From Deinococcus frigens DSM 12807 (GTDB taxonomy: Bacteria; Deinococcota; Deinococci; Deinococcales; Deinococcaceae), in the NCBI RefSeq assembly GCF_000701425.1, contig NZ_JNIW01000005.1, forward strand, positions 47,309 through 111,308: a stretch of DNA of 64,000 nucleotides, written 5' to 3'. This document shows positions 53,782 through 64,000 of this stretch, one piece after another. Below the pieces are notes generated by a model that saw nothing but the letters and a program-made list of their open reading frames with translations, was not told the origin of the DNA and searched no databases. The first letter of the stretch is position 1; each line of letters starts with the position of its first letter. Made by a program: the position numbers and the translations under genes.

Positions 53782-53892
53782 ATTTCTATCCTCCCAGACA
53801 GTTGTGGGGACGCCTGACCCAGTTTTTGCGGCGGCGTTCCTTCGCGCTGCTCTCATGGCAGAAAAATCTCCAGCCTCTAGCCTGAAATGTTA

Positions 53893-53914
53893 ATTGCCCC
53901 GAGTTCAGGGCAAT
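53893..53914 (+). promoter_or_regulatory. Inverted repeat in the treZ leader
   Basis: ATTGCCC and GGGCAAT are perfect 7-bp arms with an 8-base spacer, ending 5 bases before the treZ ribosome site (GGAAGGAG). It could be an operator or an mRNA hairpin that affects treZ translation. Confidence 0.5.
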
Positions 53915-53930
53915 CTGGAAGGAGCAAGTT

Positions 53931-55798
<1,868 letters not shown>

Positions 55799-55802
<4 letters not shown>

Positions 55803-58657
55803 CCGCCGCCGCTCCAGCATCCGCAGTCCACGAGCCACAGCCCACAGCCCACGTTCCCTCCTCCACCTACCGCCTGCAACTGAACGCGGACTTCGACTTC
55901 GCCGACGCGCGCAGGGTTTTGCCGTATCTGGCGCGGCTGGGCGTCTCGGATGTGTACCTGTCACCGATCTGGGCCAGCACCCCCGGCAGCGGCCACGGTT
56001 ACGACGTGACCGATCACTCGGCGGTGAACCCGGAGCTGGGTGGACTGGCGGGCCTGCGCAGATTCTCGGCGCGGGCGAGGGAGCTGGGACTGGGCGTAGT
56101 GGTGGATTTCGTGCCCAACCACATGGGCATTCAGGGCGGCCACAACCCGTACTGGGAAGACGTGCTGATGCACGGGCAGGCCAGCCGCTACGCCCACTTC
56201 TTCGACATTTCGTGGCAGCCGCTCAAGCGGGCGCTGGAGGGTAAGGTGCTGCTGCCGGTGCTGGGCGATCAGTACGGGCGCGTGCTGGAAAACGGCGAGC
56301 TGGAACTGGAACACGCCGGGGGCCGCTTCTTCCTGCGTTACTGGGAACGCCAACTGCCGCTGTCGCCGCGCAGCATCGGTCTGGTCCTGGAAGCGGTCAA
56401 GGATCAGCTCCCACGGGAAACCGCCGAGGGCATCCGGGCCGAACTCGCCAGCCTGGCACGCAGCATGGAGAGCCTGCCGCGCAGCTATTCCGACGAATTG
56501 ACCGACGTGGACCGCCTGAGCCGCGCGCAGGAGCTGGAGGTCATGACCCGCCGCCTGCGGGCGCTGCTGGACACTTCCAGTGAGGTACGGGCCGCGCTAG
56601 ACGCCGCGCTGGTGACCATCAACGTCGACACTACCCGGTTGGACGCGCTGGTGGGCGAGCAGAATTACCGCCTGGCCTTCTGGAAGGTGGCCGCTGAGGA
56701 AATCAATTACCGCCGTTTCTTCGACATCAACGATCTGGCGGCCCTGCGGATGGAAGACCCGCGCGTCTTCGCCTGGGCGCACACCACGCTGTTCGAGCTG
56801 ATCCGCGAGGGCCTGATCCACGGCGTGCGGCTGGACCACACCGACGGCCTGTACGATCCCGCCGGGTACTTCCGGGCGCTGCAAGCCGGGGCCGCCGAGG
56901 CGCTGGGCGTGGCCTGGAACCCGCAGCAGGGCGGCCCGCTGCCGCTGTACGTGGTGGCCGAGAAGATTCTGGAGCCGGGGGAGAAGTTGCCGGGCGACTG
57001 GGCGGTGTCCGGCACCACCGGCTACGACTTCCTGACCGAGCTGAACGGCGTCTTCGTGGACTCCACCCACGAAGACGAAATCAGTGCGGTCTACCGCCGC
57101 TTCACCGGGGACCGCCTCAGTTACGGCGAACACCTGTACCGGGGCAAGCAACTGATCCAGCGCGTCAGCCTGCCCGGCGAGGTCAACGTGCTGACCGAGT
57201 CGCTGGAGCGGCTGGGCGAATCGGATCTCAGATCGCGCGACTTCACGTTGAGTGCGCTGCGCAGCGCCGTGCGCGAGGTGATCGCCACCTTCCCGGTCTA
57301 CCGCACCTACATCCGCGCCGACGGCTCGCGCGAACCCGGCGACAATGCCAAGATTGCCAGGGCGGTGCGCGACGCCAAGATCCAGAACCGCCGCGAGGGC
57401 GGGCCGCTGGACCCCAGCGTCTTCGACTATCTGGAGTCGGTGCTGACTGTCAACGCCCCCGACGAGGCCACGCGCGAGGCGTACACCGACTTTGCCCTGA
57501 AATTCCAGCAGCTTACCGGCCCGGTGACGGCCAAGGGCGCGGAGGACACCGCCTTCTACCGCTACGCCCGCCTGCTGTCGCTGAACGAGGTAGGCGGCGA
57601 TCCGGCGCACTTCGGTACGCGACTGAAGGACTTCCACACGGCGGCGCAGGAACGCTCACAGCGCTGGCCGCACGCCATGCTGTCGGGCAGCACCCACGAC
57701 ACCAAACGCGGCGAGGACACCCGCGCCCGCATCAGCGTAATCAGCGAGCTGCCGCAGGCGTGGGGGGCCTTTGTGCGCCGCTGGGCCGCCCCCATTCTGG
57801 AATACAGCCAGGAGCAGGAGCTGGGTGTGGCCCCCAGTCCGCTGGACGCCTACACGCTGCTGCAAACTGCGCTGGGCGCGTACCCGCTGGACGGCAGGAT
57901 GGAGGATTTCCCGGACCGCCTGAGCGCCTACCTGCTCAAGGCCAGCCGCGAGGCCAAGCTGCGGACCAGTTGGGCCACCCCCGACGAGGAATACGAGGCG
58001 GCACTGGAGACCTTCGTGCGGGGGCTACTGGCCGACAGCGGCTTTGCCTCTGCCCTGCGTGACCTGCACACCCTGATCAGCCCCTACGGCGCGCAGAACG
58101 GCCTGAGCGCCACCCTGGCCCGCCTGACGGCCCCTGGCGTTCCCGACACCTACCAGGGGTCCGAGGGCTGGAACCAGAGTCTGGTAGATCCCGACAACCG
58201 CCGCCCGGTGGATTACCCGGCACTGACCCGCCGCCTGACCCGGCTGGAGAAGGGCGCGGGCCTGCCACTGGCCCGCAAACTGCTGGGGGGCTATGAGCAC
58301 GGCGGCATTAAGACGCTGGTGACCTGGGCCGCCCTGCAAACGCGCAATGCCCACCCAGAGTTGTTTGAGGCCGGGAGTTACCGCCCCATCGACGCCGGGC
58401 GGCACCTGCTGGCCTTTGCCCGCGAGCATGGCGACGGGCTGGCGGTGACGGTTGCGCCCCGCCTGACTCTAACCCTGACCCGTCAGGCCGTCCCCTGGGC
58501 GCTGGGCGAGGTCTGGGGGACGCGCCAGCTCACGCTGCCCAGCTCTGGCACGTTTGAAAACGTCCTGACCGGCGAACGCTTGCGGGTGCGCGGCGGCAAG
58601 ATTCCGGTGGCGAAGGTGCTGGAGGACTTTCCGCTGGCGTTGCTGATGAAACGCTAA
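55799..58657 (+). CDS. treY: Maltooligosyl trehalose synthase
   Basis: A 952-residue GH13 enzyme converting the reducing-end maltose of maltodextrins into a trehalose unit. Features are [61 protein letters not shown] (nucleophile), [14 protein letters not shown] (acid) and [14 protein letters not shown]. With GlgX and TreZ it makes trehalose from glycogen, a compatible solute useful for desiccation tolerance. Confidence 0.96.
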
Positions 58658-58783
58658 ACCGCTCCAGCGTGTGATGTCCGCCCTACCTCCGGCCCGCCGC
58701 CGCCCTGTACACTGACGGGCTGACCCTGCCTCCGCCCCAGATTGATCACGGGTCCAGAGAGGCGAGAGGACGGAGGAGAGCGC

Positions 58784-60292
58784 ATGACGCAAACGATGGA
58801 TTCGCCCGCGACTGTAGATAAACAAACAGTGGGCAAGCAAAACATGGGGAGCAGAAAGGTTGGTTTTATCAGCCTGGGCTGTCCCAAGGCGCTGGTGGAC
58901 AGCGAACGGATTCTGACCCAGCTCCGCGTGGAGGGCTACGAGGTGGCCGCCAGCTACGAGGGCGCGGACGCCGTGATCGTCAACACCTGCGGCTTTATCA
59001 CCCCCGCCGTGGAGGAATCCCTGAGCGCCATCGGCGAGGCGCTGGAGGCCACGGGCCGTGTGATCGTCACCGGTTGCCTGGGCGAACGCCCCGAGAAGAT
59101 TCTGGAACGCCACCCCAAAGTCGCGGCCATCACCGGCAGCGAGGCGGTGGACGACGTGATGATGCACGTGCGCGAGCTGCTGCCGATTGAAACGGACGAG
59201 TTCACGGGCGTACTGCCCGTCACTGCGTCGGGAATGCGCCCCGAGCGCGAGGCCACCAAGCACGGCGACGTGTTCGCCCCCACCATCAAGCTGACGCCCC
59301 GGCACTACGCCTACGTCAAGATCGCCGAGGGCTGCAACCACACCTGCGCCTTCTGCATCATTCCCAAGCTGCGCGGCAAGCAGGTTTCGCGTGACGCGGG
59401 CGCGGTGCTGTACGAGGCGTTCCGTCTGATCGCGGGCGGCACCAAGGAACTGATGGTGATCTCGCAGGACACCTCTGCATATGGCGTGGACGTGCGGTAC
59501 CGCGAGTCCGAATTTCAGGGCGGCCCTGTCCGCGCCCACCTGACCGATCTGGCCGTCAAGCTGGGCGAGATGGGCGCGTGGGTGCGGATGCACTACGTCT
59601 ACCCGTACCCGCATGTGGACAAGATTGTGGAACTGATGGCGCAGGGCAAGATCCTCCCTTATTTGGACGTGCCGCTGCAACACGCCTCGCCGCGCATATT
59701 GAGGCTGATGCGGCGGCCCGGCGCGGGCAAGCAACTGGACACCATCCGGCGCTGGCGCGGCATCTGCCCCGAACTGACCATCCGCAGCACCTTTATCGTG
59801 GGCTTCCCCGGCGAAACCGAGGAAGAGTTTCAGGAGTTGCTGACTTTCCTGGAGGACGCGAGGCTGGACCGCGTGGGCGCTTTTGCTTACTCGGATGTGG
59901 AGGAAGCCGACGCCAACGCCCTGCCGGACCCCGTGCCGGACGACGTGAAGGGGGACCGCCTCGCCCGCTTCATGGAAGTGGCCCAGCGCATCAGCACCGA
60001 GCGCCTGGCCGAGAAGGTGGGCCGCACGGTGGACGTGATCGTGGACGAATTCAACGACGACGGGGACGACGCGCCGGGAACACGATTGATAGGGCGGACG
60101 AAGGGCGACGCGCCCGGCATTGACGGTCAGGTCTATCTGTTCGCGGGCGAGTTCGCGGGGCAGGTCAAGATCGGCGACATCGTGAAGGCCCGTATTGAGG
60201 ACAGCGACGAATATGACTTATTCGGGGAAGTGGTGGAACGGCCTAAATGGAAGCCGAACGTGCCGCAGTTAGGGCATTTCGGGGGGCATTAA
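58784..60292 (+). CDS. rimO: Ribosomal protein S12 methylthiotransferase RimO
   Basis: A 502-residue radical SAM enzyme that methylthiolates an Asp of ribosomal protein S12. GGAGGAG precedes the ATG at 58784. The UPF0004 domain has [17 protein letters not shown] with Cys ligands also in VNTCGF and TGCLGERP; the radical SAM motif is [16 protein letters not shown] (CxxxCxxC); a TRAM domain is at the C-terminus. A TACACT box ~75 bases upstream may be its promoter. Its last 24 bases overlap the convergent gene. Confidence 0.95.
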   Translation: MTQTMDSPATVDKQTVGKQNMGSRKVGFISLGCPKALVDSERILTQLRVEGYEVAASYEGADAVIVNTCGFITPAVEESLSAIGEALEATGRVIVTGCLGERPEKILERHPKVAAITGSEAVDDVMMHVRELLPIETDEFTGVLPVTASGMRPEREATKHGDVFAPTIKLTPRHYAYVKIAEGCNHTCAFCIIPKLRGKQVSRDAGAVLYEAFRLIAGGTKELMVISQDTSAYGVDVRYRESEFQGGPVRAHLTDLAVKLGEMGAWVRMHYVYPYPHVDKIVELMAQGKILPYLDVPLQHASPRILRLMRRPGAGKQLDTIRRWRGICPELTIRSTFIVGFPGETEEEFQELLTFLEDARLDRVGAFAYSDVEEADANALPDPVPDDVKGDRLARFMEVAQRISTERLAEKVGRTVDVIVDEFNDDGDDAPGTRLIGRTKGDAPGIDGQVYLFAGEFAGQVKIGDIVKARIEDSDEYDLFGEVVERPKWKPNVPQLGHFGGH

Positions 60293-60682
60293 GCCAAGGC
60301 TAGGAGCCTCTTGCATCTCCACTATTCTCTGACGGCTGTATTTATGAATCCAGCCGTCGCTCGGTCTTAGCTCAGGCTCCAACAGCTCGTAAACCTGGTG
60401 AACCGATATTTCAGAGTCACCCAGGTTCAATTTGATCTCATAAGCGTTGACCATCTCGTCAAATACTTGAAGCATGATTCCGATGGTTTCATCCACTATG
60501 CAGGGAAGCAGAGAGTCCACGGCAGCCCGTGGATTTTCGTCAATCTGCGAGTAGATGCCGTGGATGAAGCGTGCGTACTCAGTTCCAGACTCGCCTGCAA
60601 AGTAGCCATCAAAATTACTGATGGTGGCATCTCTTGCTCTGACAATTGAGCGTTCAAAGTATTCCGCTGCCGTGTCCTGCAT
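60269..60682 (-). CDS. Hypothetical protein, AT-rich
   Basis: A 137-residue acidic, mostly helical protein ([50 protein letters not shown]). I recognise no family, though the pattern resembles small immunity-type or SMI1-unrelated orphan proteins. Its base composition is distinctly AT-rich against rimO and the next gene, which points to acquisition. It starts 3 bases after the upstream minus-strand gene stop, so it may be co-transcribed with it. Confidence 0.65.
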   Translation of the reverse strand: MQDTAAEYFERSIVRARDATISNFDGYFAGESGTEYARFIHGIYSQIDENPRAAVDSLLPCIVDETIGIMLQVFDEMVNAYEIKLNLGDSEISVHQVYELLEPELRPSDGWIHKYSRQRIVEMQEAPSLGLMPPEMP

Positions 60683-60685
60683 GCT

Positions 60686-62149
60686 TTACTCCGTGCCCGG
60701 CTTATACCGCCCCAGCAAGAACTCCACCACATCCTCAGCCCTGTATCCCAGCGGCCACGCGGCGATATCGTTCAGGCTGTCGCCGCTGGTCATCAGCGAG
60801 TCCTCGGTGTAACCGCCCTTCTGCACCTGCGCGTATCCGGCGTCGGTCATCAGGGCGTTGCACAGGCATTTGCGGCCCACGGTGTCCTCGATCTTGCCGC
60901 CCTTGGACACGTAGGCGTCCACGGGTTCGGCGGCGCAGCGCAGGCCCGTCTTGCCGTCCTCGCCCGCGTAAGCCTCGCGCAGATAGCCGATGTCGCACAC
61001 GCGCGGGCGGGCCAGGTACTGCTCCAGGCGGGCCAGCGTGTCGTCCACCTGCACCACCTTGAACGGGAATCCGGTGGGCGAGGCCAGCGGATCGGTGTAC
61101 ACGTCCACGCCGCCGTTTTTGGTCAACTCATGGACATTGACACGCAAGTCGTCGCGCAGGCCGCTGTCGGCGCAGTAGGCGAACAGCGTGCCCACCTGAA
61201 TACCCGCCGCGCCGCGTTCCAGCGCCTGCTGCAAGGCCTCGGGGGTGGCCCGGCTCCCTGCCAGCCAGAACGGCAGGCCCAGCTTCTTCATCTCGTCCAG
61301 ATCGGCGATGTCGCGCTCGCCGTAGATCGGCTGGCCGGATTCGTCGAAGGTGGGCGTTCCGCGCGGCGGCGCGTTGTGGCCCCCGGCGGTGGGTCCCTCA
61401 ATCACGAAACCCTCCACCGAACCGCTGGCCTTCTTCATCAGCACCCCTGCCAGAATGTGCGAGGTCACAATCGGGTAGAACTTGGGGCGCGGCAGCTCGC
61501 GCCTGTCCAGGCCATATTCGGCGGGGTCAAAGGTCAGGGTGGCGGCCTCTCCGCCCTTCACGTCCAGCTTGATGGAAGCCTGACCGCCCGCCGCAAAGGC
61601 GTCCAGCACGCCGGGAATCTCGCGCGGAATGCCCGCGCCCATGATCACGGTGTCGGCCCCGGCCAGCATCGCGCCGTACAGCGCCGGAACGGTGTGCAGT
61701 TGCAGCTTGGTCAGCAGGTTGACGCCCACCGGGTTGTCATGGCCCTCGCGGGCCAGGAACACTTCCACGAAACTGCCCATCACCCCCAGTTCCCAGGCCG
61801 CGCCGTGTTTGGTGACGGTGGGCAGCGGCACGCGGCGGTACGACTGCCCCGGCTCACGGCCTTCGGGCAAAAAGTACATCCTGATGACCTTCTCGGCCCG
61901 TTCTTGGCTGGGATACGCGGCCAGCGCGCGGCGCACATGCCCGCCCTCGTCGCCGTCCTGAAGTCGGCGCACCAGCACGTTGTCGATACCCGTGCAGGAC
62001 ACGATGCCCAGTTGCCCCACGGCAGAGACGGCCTGCGCCAGCCCCCAGTGCGAGATGCCCACGCCCATGCCGCCCTGGATGATCTGCGGCAGGGCAGAAG
62101 TCCGGGGGGCAACGGGGGTGGAGGCGGTTATGGCGGGAGTTTGCGTCAT
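60686..62149 (-). CDS. Nitronate monooxygenase / FabK-type flavoprotein
   Basis: A 487-residue TIM-barrel FMN protein of the nitronate monooxygenase/2-nitropropane dioxygenase family. FMN-site features are IIQGGMGVGISHWGLAQAVS, GVNLLTKLQLHTVPALYGAM, GADTVIMGAG, GFVIEGPTAGGHNAPPRG (His) and GAAGIQVGTLFAYC. It is longer than most members, with a C-terminal Cys-rich segment (GRKCLCNALMTDAGYA). Candidate reactions are nitronate oxidation or enoyl reduction; which applies is not determinable here. Confidence 0.82.
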   Translation of the reverse strand: MTQTPAITASTPVAPRTSALPQIIQGGMGVGISHWGLAQAVSAVGQLGIVSCTGIDNVLVRRLQDGDEGGHVRRALAAYPSQERAEKVIRMYFLPEGREPGQSYRRVPLPTVTKHGAAWELGVMGSFVEVFLAREGHDNPVGVNLLTKLQLHTVPALYGAMLAGADTVIMGAGIPREIPGVLDAFAAGGQASIKLDVKGGEAATLTFDPAEYGLDRRELPRPKFYPIVTSHILAGVLMKKASGSVEGFVIEGPTAGGHNAPPRGTPTFDESGQPIYGERDIADLDEMKKLGLPFWLAGSRATPEALQQALERGAAGIQVGTLFAYCADSGLRDDLRVNVHELTKNGGVDVYTDPLASPTGFPFKVVQVDDTLARLEQYLARPRVCDIGYLREAYAGEDGKTGLRCAAEPVDAYVSKGGKIEDTVGRKCLCNALMTDAGYAQVQKGGYTEDSLMTSGDSLNDIAAWPLGYRAEDVVEFLLGRYKPGTE

Positions 62150-62426
62150 AGTCAGATCAAACCTTTTTGGGAAGTGCCGGACTTAGAACAGCCGGAAGGG
62201 TTAGAACATCGGGGCAGCCGGGGCACGGAGGCAGACACCGGCCAGATTCAAAAGTTACTCAGTATCGCGCAATCCGCCTGAACGCTGTGCAAGTTGGAAC
62301 GCGGTCAAAAGGCGATTCGACCACGAACAGCAAGCACACCGTCTGCGGCGTAGAGAGAGGCGAGGGACGGCAGAGTAGGCCTCTGGCAGCGCGACGACCC
62401 GTGGGCCGTGCGGGGGGGGATTTGGT
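62150..62426 (+). other. Intergenic region between nitronate monooxygenase-like gene and pilD
   Basis: The divergent upstream regions of both genes. I see no reading frame with family similarity. A G9 run lies at 62412-62420. The pilD-proximal repeats and promoter are listed separately. Confidence 0.4.
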
Positions 62427-62463
62427 GTGGAATGACCCTGTTTTGATGTGGAATGACACTGTA
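62427..62463 (+). promoter_or_regulatory. Two direct repeats 21 bp apart upstream of pilD
   Basis: TGTGGAATGACCCTGT (62427-62442) and TGTGGAATGACACTGT (62448-62463) match at 15 of 16 positions with a 21-bp period, two helical turns. The second contains TGACAC, positioned 16 bases before the -10 box, so a factor binding here would overlap the -35. Confidence 0.65.
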
Positions 62464-62476
62464 AGGCCGGGGCACC

Positions 62477-62482
62477 TACACT
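62477..62482 (+). promoter_or_regulatory. Leaderless -10 box of pilD
   Basis: TACACT lies 6 bases before the GTG start. Confidence 0.65.
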
Positions 62483-62488
62483 TCTGCC

Positions 62489-63646
62489 GTGAGTCTCGAC
62501 GTCTTGCTGGTGGTTTTCGCTGGTCTGTTGGGCCTGCTGGTGGGATCGTTTTCCAACGTGCTGATCTGGCGGTTGCCGCGCGGCGAGAACATCGCCTTTC
62601 CGCCCAGTCATTGTCCCAACTGTGACCACGCCCTGGGGCCGCGCGATCTGGTGCCGCTGTTTTCCTGGCTGTCCCTGGGGGGCAGATGCCGTTACTGCCG
62701 CGCGCCGATCAAGTCGCGCTACCCCATCGTGGAGGCGCTGACCGGCCTGGGCTATGCCACCATCGCCGTGCTGTTTCCCATCGCCCTCTACGGCGCAGGC
62801 AGCCTGGGCCTGATGCTGCTGTTCACCCTGCTGCTGGTGGGCAGCGCGATTGATCTGGCCACCTACACGATTCCCGACGAGCTGACGCTGCCGGGCGTGG
62901 CGCTGGGCCTGCTGTTCGGCCTCTTCAACGGCAGGAACGCGGTAGAGGGCTTGCCCGATCTGGCGAGGGCGGTGAACGGGGCAATCCTCGGCGCGGGCCT
63001 GCTCGTCGCCATCAACCAGTTCGGCTCGTGGGTGCTGCGGCGCTTCCGCGAGCGGAAATACCCGGAGTTCCCCATCGGTTTCCAGCAGATCAGCGCCGGG
63101 CTGCTGGCGGGCGCGTGGCTGGGGCCGTGGTGGGGCGCAGGGGTGGGCCTGCTCTCGGCGGCGGTCAATGCGGTGGGCCGCCGCGTCGTCCGCGTGCCGG
63201 AGCTGCTGACCCTGGGCGGCCTGCTCCTGAGCGTGGTGGTCGGCAGCGCGGGCTACGGCCCCGGATTGATTTTAATGGTGCAGGGTTCACTGGCGGCAGC
63301 GGGCGCGGTGTCCCTGGTGGCGGGCGTCTACTGGTGGATCAAACACCGCCCTGGCGCTGCGGATGATGCAGAGGACGACGGCGCAGACGAGCCGTACGAC
63401 GCCAGCGCAATGGGCTTTGGGGACGTGAAACTGGCCGCCGTGATCGGCGCATTCCTGGGCTGGGAACGGCTGCTGGTGGCACTGATCGTCGCCGTGTTTG
63501 CTGGCGCGCTGATCGGCGTGGTGCAACTGGCCCGCAAGCAGGAGAACCGGGTCAAGTTCGGCCCCTTCCTGGCCTTTGGCGCGCTGGTGGCATTGATCTG
63601 GGGCGCAGGCATCGTGGCGGGCTACCGGGGGATGCTGGGGCTGTAA
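62489..63646 (+). CDS. pilD: Prepilin peptidase / N-methyltransferase
   Basis: A 385-residue membrane aspartic peptidase that cleaves and N-methylates type IV prepilins. N-terminal domain with VGSFSNVLIWRLPRGENI and the zinc pair CPNC...CRYC. Catalytic aspartates are in GSAIDLATYTIPDELT and AMGFGDVKLAAVIG. Between them are ~130 extra residues, including an acidic hydrophilic stretch (AADDAEDDGADEPYDA), so the protein is longer than the usual ~260-290. It serves the pil operon 18 kb away. Its stop is followed directly by an IS630-type end. Confidence 0.95.
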   Translation: MSLDVLLVVFAGLLGLLVGSFSNVLIWRLPRGENIAFPPSHCPNCDHALGPRDLVPLFSWLSLGGRCRYCRAPIKSRYPIVEALTGLGYATIAVLFPIALYGAGSLGLMLLFTLLLVGSAIDLATYTIPDELTLPGVALGLLFGLFNGRNAVEGLPDLARAVNGAILGAGLLVAINQFGSWVLRRFRERKYPEFPIGFQQISAGLLAGAWLGPWWGAGVGLLSAAVNAVGRRVVRVPELLTLGGLLLSVVVGSAGYGPGLILMVQGSLAAAGAVSLVAGVYWWIKHRPGAADDAEDDGADEPYDASAMGFGDVKLAAVIGAFLGWERLLVALIVAVFAGALIGVVQLARKQENRVKFGPFLAFGALVALIWGAGIVAGYRGMLGL

Positions 63647-64000
63647 TACTGACTCCGATTAATTCCTTGACAAGGGCCACCAGTGGAAGAGGGTCTGCTG
63701 GGAGATGAGATCTGGCTGGGTTTCCAACCAGGCGCATTGCTGGCTCAGCGTCTGAGTGAAGTCATCCATCGTGTCGAACCAGCGATTGGCCACTGTGTCG
63801 TCCGTCAGGTCCCACATGCGCTCCACGGGTTGCAACTCGGGTGAGTAAGGGGGCAGGGTGATGATCTGGACACCTGGTGGCTGTCCCTCCTCTGGAGGGA
63901 CATGGAAACCCGCTCCGTCCTCTACCACCAGAACATGGTGATCTTCACTCGCGCCCACACTGTGGGCAAAAGCCGCCATCACCAGTGTATACGCTCGCTT
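63647..64000 (-). mobile_element. IS630-family insertion sequence, one end (continues off the window)
   Basis: The end reads TACTGACTCCGATTAATT, beginning directly after the pilD TAA, with TA at the boundary as expected for IS630-type target duplication. The transposase gene runs inward on the minus strand. Confidence 0.85.
63659..64000 (-). CDS. IS630-family transposase (C-terminal part)
   Basis: The frame is open to the window edge; ~113 C-terminal residues are present. The DDE-domain signature IITLPPYSPELQPVERMWDLT is typical of IS630/Tc1-type transposases, and VLVVEDGAGFH corresponds to the second catalytic Asp region (VxDxxxxH). The stop lies within the terminal repeat, 12 bases from the element end. 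The N-terminal helix-turn-helix and first Asp are outside the window. Confidence 0.9.
   Translation of the reverse strand, partial: KRAYTLVMAAFAHSVGASEDHHVLVVEDGAGFHVPPEEGQPPGVQIITLPPYSPELQPVERMWDLTDDTVANRWFDTMDDFTQTLSQQCAWLETQPDLISQQTLFHWWPLSRN

Overview
The window is chromosomal DNA from a Deinococcus-type bacterium. The evidence is the high GC content, homocitrate synthase of the aminoadipate lysine route, the PilM-N-O-(PilW/P)-PilQ then aroC-K-B-Q gene order, the glgX-treZ-treY trehalose cluster, and a gene closely matching the Deinococcus Ro60 orthologue Rsr as I remember it. At least ten genes have a TANNNT -10 box 6-7 bases before the start codon, the layout expected of leaderless mRNAs. 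No rRNA, CRISPR array or prophage is visible.

Layout. 0-2.8 kb: nusA (partial), rnpM/ylxR, infB. 2.9-4.9 kb: an ECF sigma factor, its anti-sigma factor and a two-repeat secreted protein; two promoters with the same ECF-like motif and identical spacing make this look like one regulon. 5.2-9.3 kb: a Gly/Pro-rich secreted protein, secDF and a membrane protein. 9.4-13.9 kb: argC, homocitrate synthase, a PhzF-like protein, rlmN. 14-20.8 kb: TPR and SPOR envelope proteins, the redox repressor rex, a lipoprotein and a 5'-nucleotidase. 20.9-26.7 kb: alpha-hydroxy-acid oxidation (an FMN oxidase and glcF-glcD-glcE) and an SDR. 27-29.2 kb: Asp23-like protein, fakA-like kinase and a small membrane protein.

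29.4-32.6 kb is the most unusual part. An array of tRNA and tRNA-like genes leads into rsr. Several members are odd: a tRNA-Cys body carries a 59-base insertion, a tRNA-Ala-like body with G3:U70 carries a 72-base extra arm, and a CAG-anticodon tRNA has a short variable loop. The rsr gene is broken twice: a 268-bp transposon-like element with 16-bp perfect terminal repeats and a 5-bp target duplication interrupts it, and a deletion fuses its 3' end to the 3' end of a convergent DUF6624-type gene. Known bacterial Y RNAs, the Ro60 partners, contain tRNA-like modules, so the tRNA-like RNAs beside rsr are candidates for Y-type RNAs.

33.8-37.3 kb: acetamidase/formamidase family protein, murF, two unknown proteins. 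37.8-44.6 kb: pilM, pilN, pilO, a repeat-rich PilP/PilW-position protein and the PilQ secretin, for type IV pili and DNA uptake. 44.9-48.3 kb: aroC, aroK, aroB, aroQ. 48.3-51.4 kb: an esterase, a PD-(D/E)XK-like protein, an RNase H-fold protein and an unknown. 51.6-58.7 kb: glgX, treZ, treY. 58.8-63.6 kb: rimO, an AT-rich unknown, a nitronate monooxygenase-like protein and the prepilin peptidase pilD. The window ends inside an IS630-type element. Three short elements elsewhere (14.0, 24.3 and 44.6 kb) share its TA-flanked TACNGA..CCG ends and look like its non-autonomous relatives.
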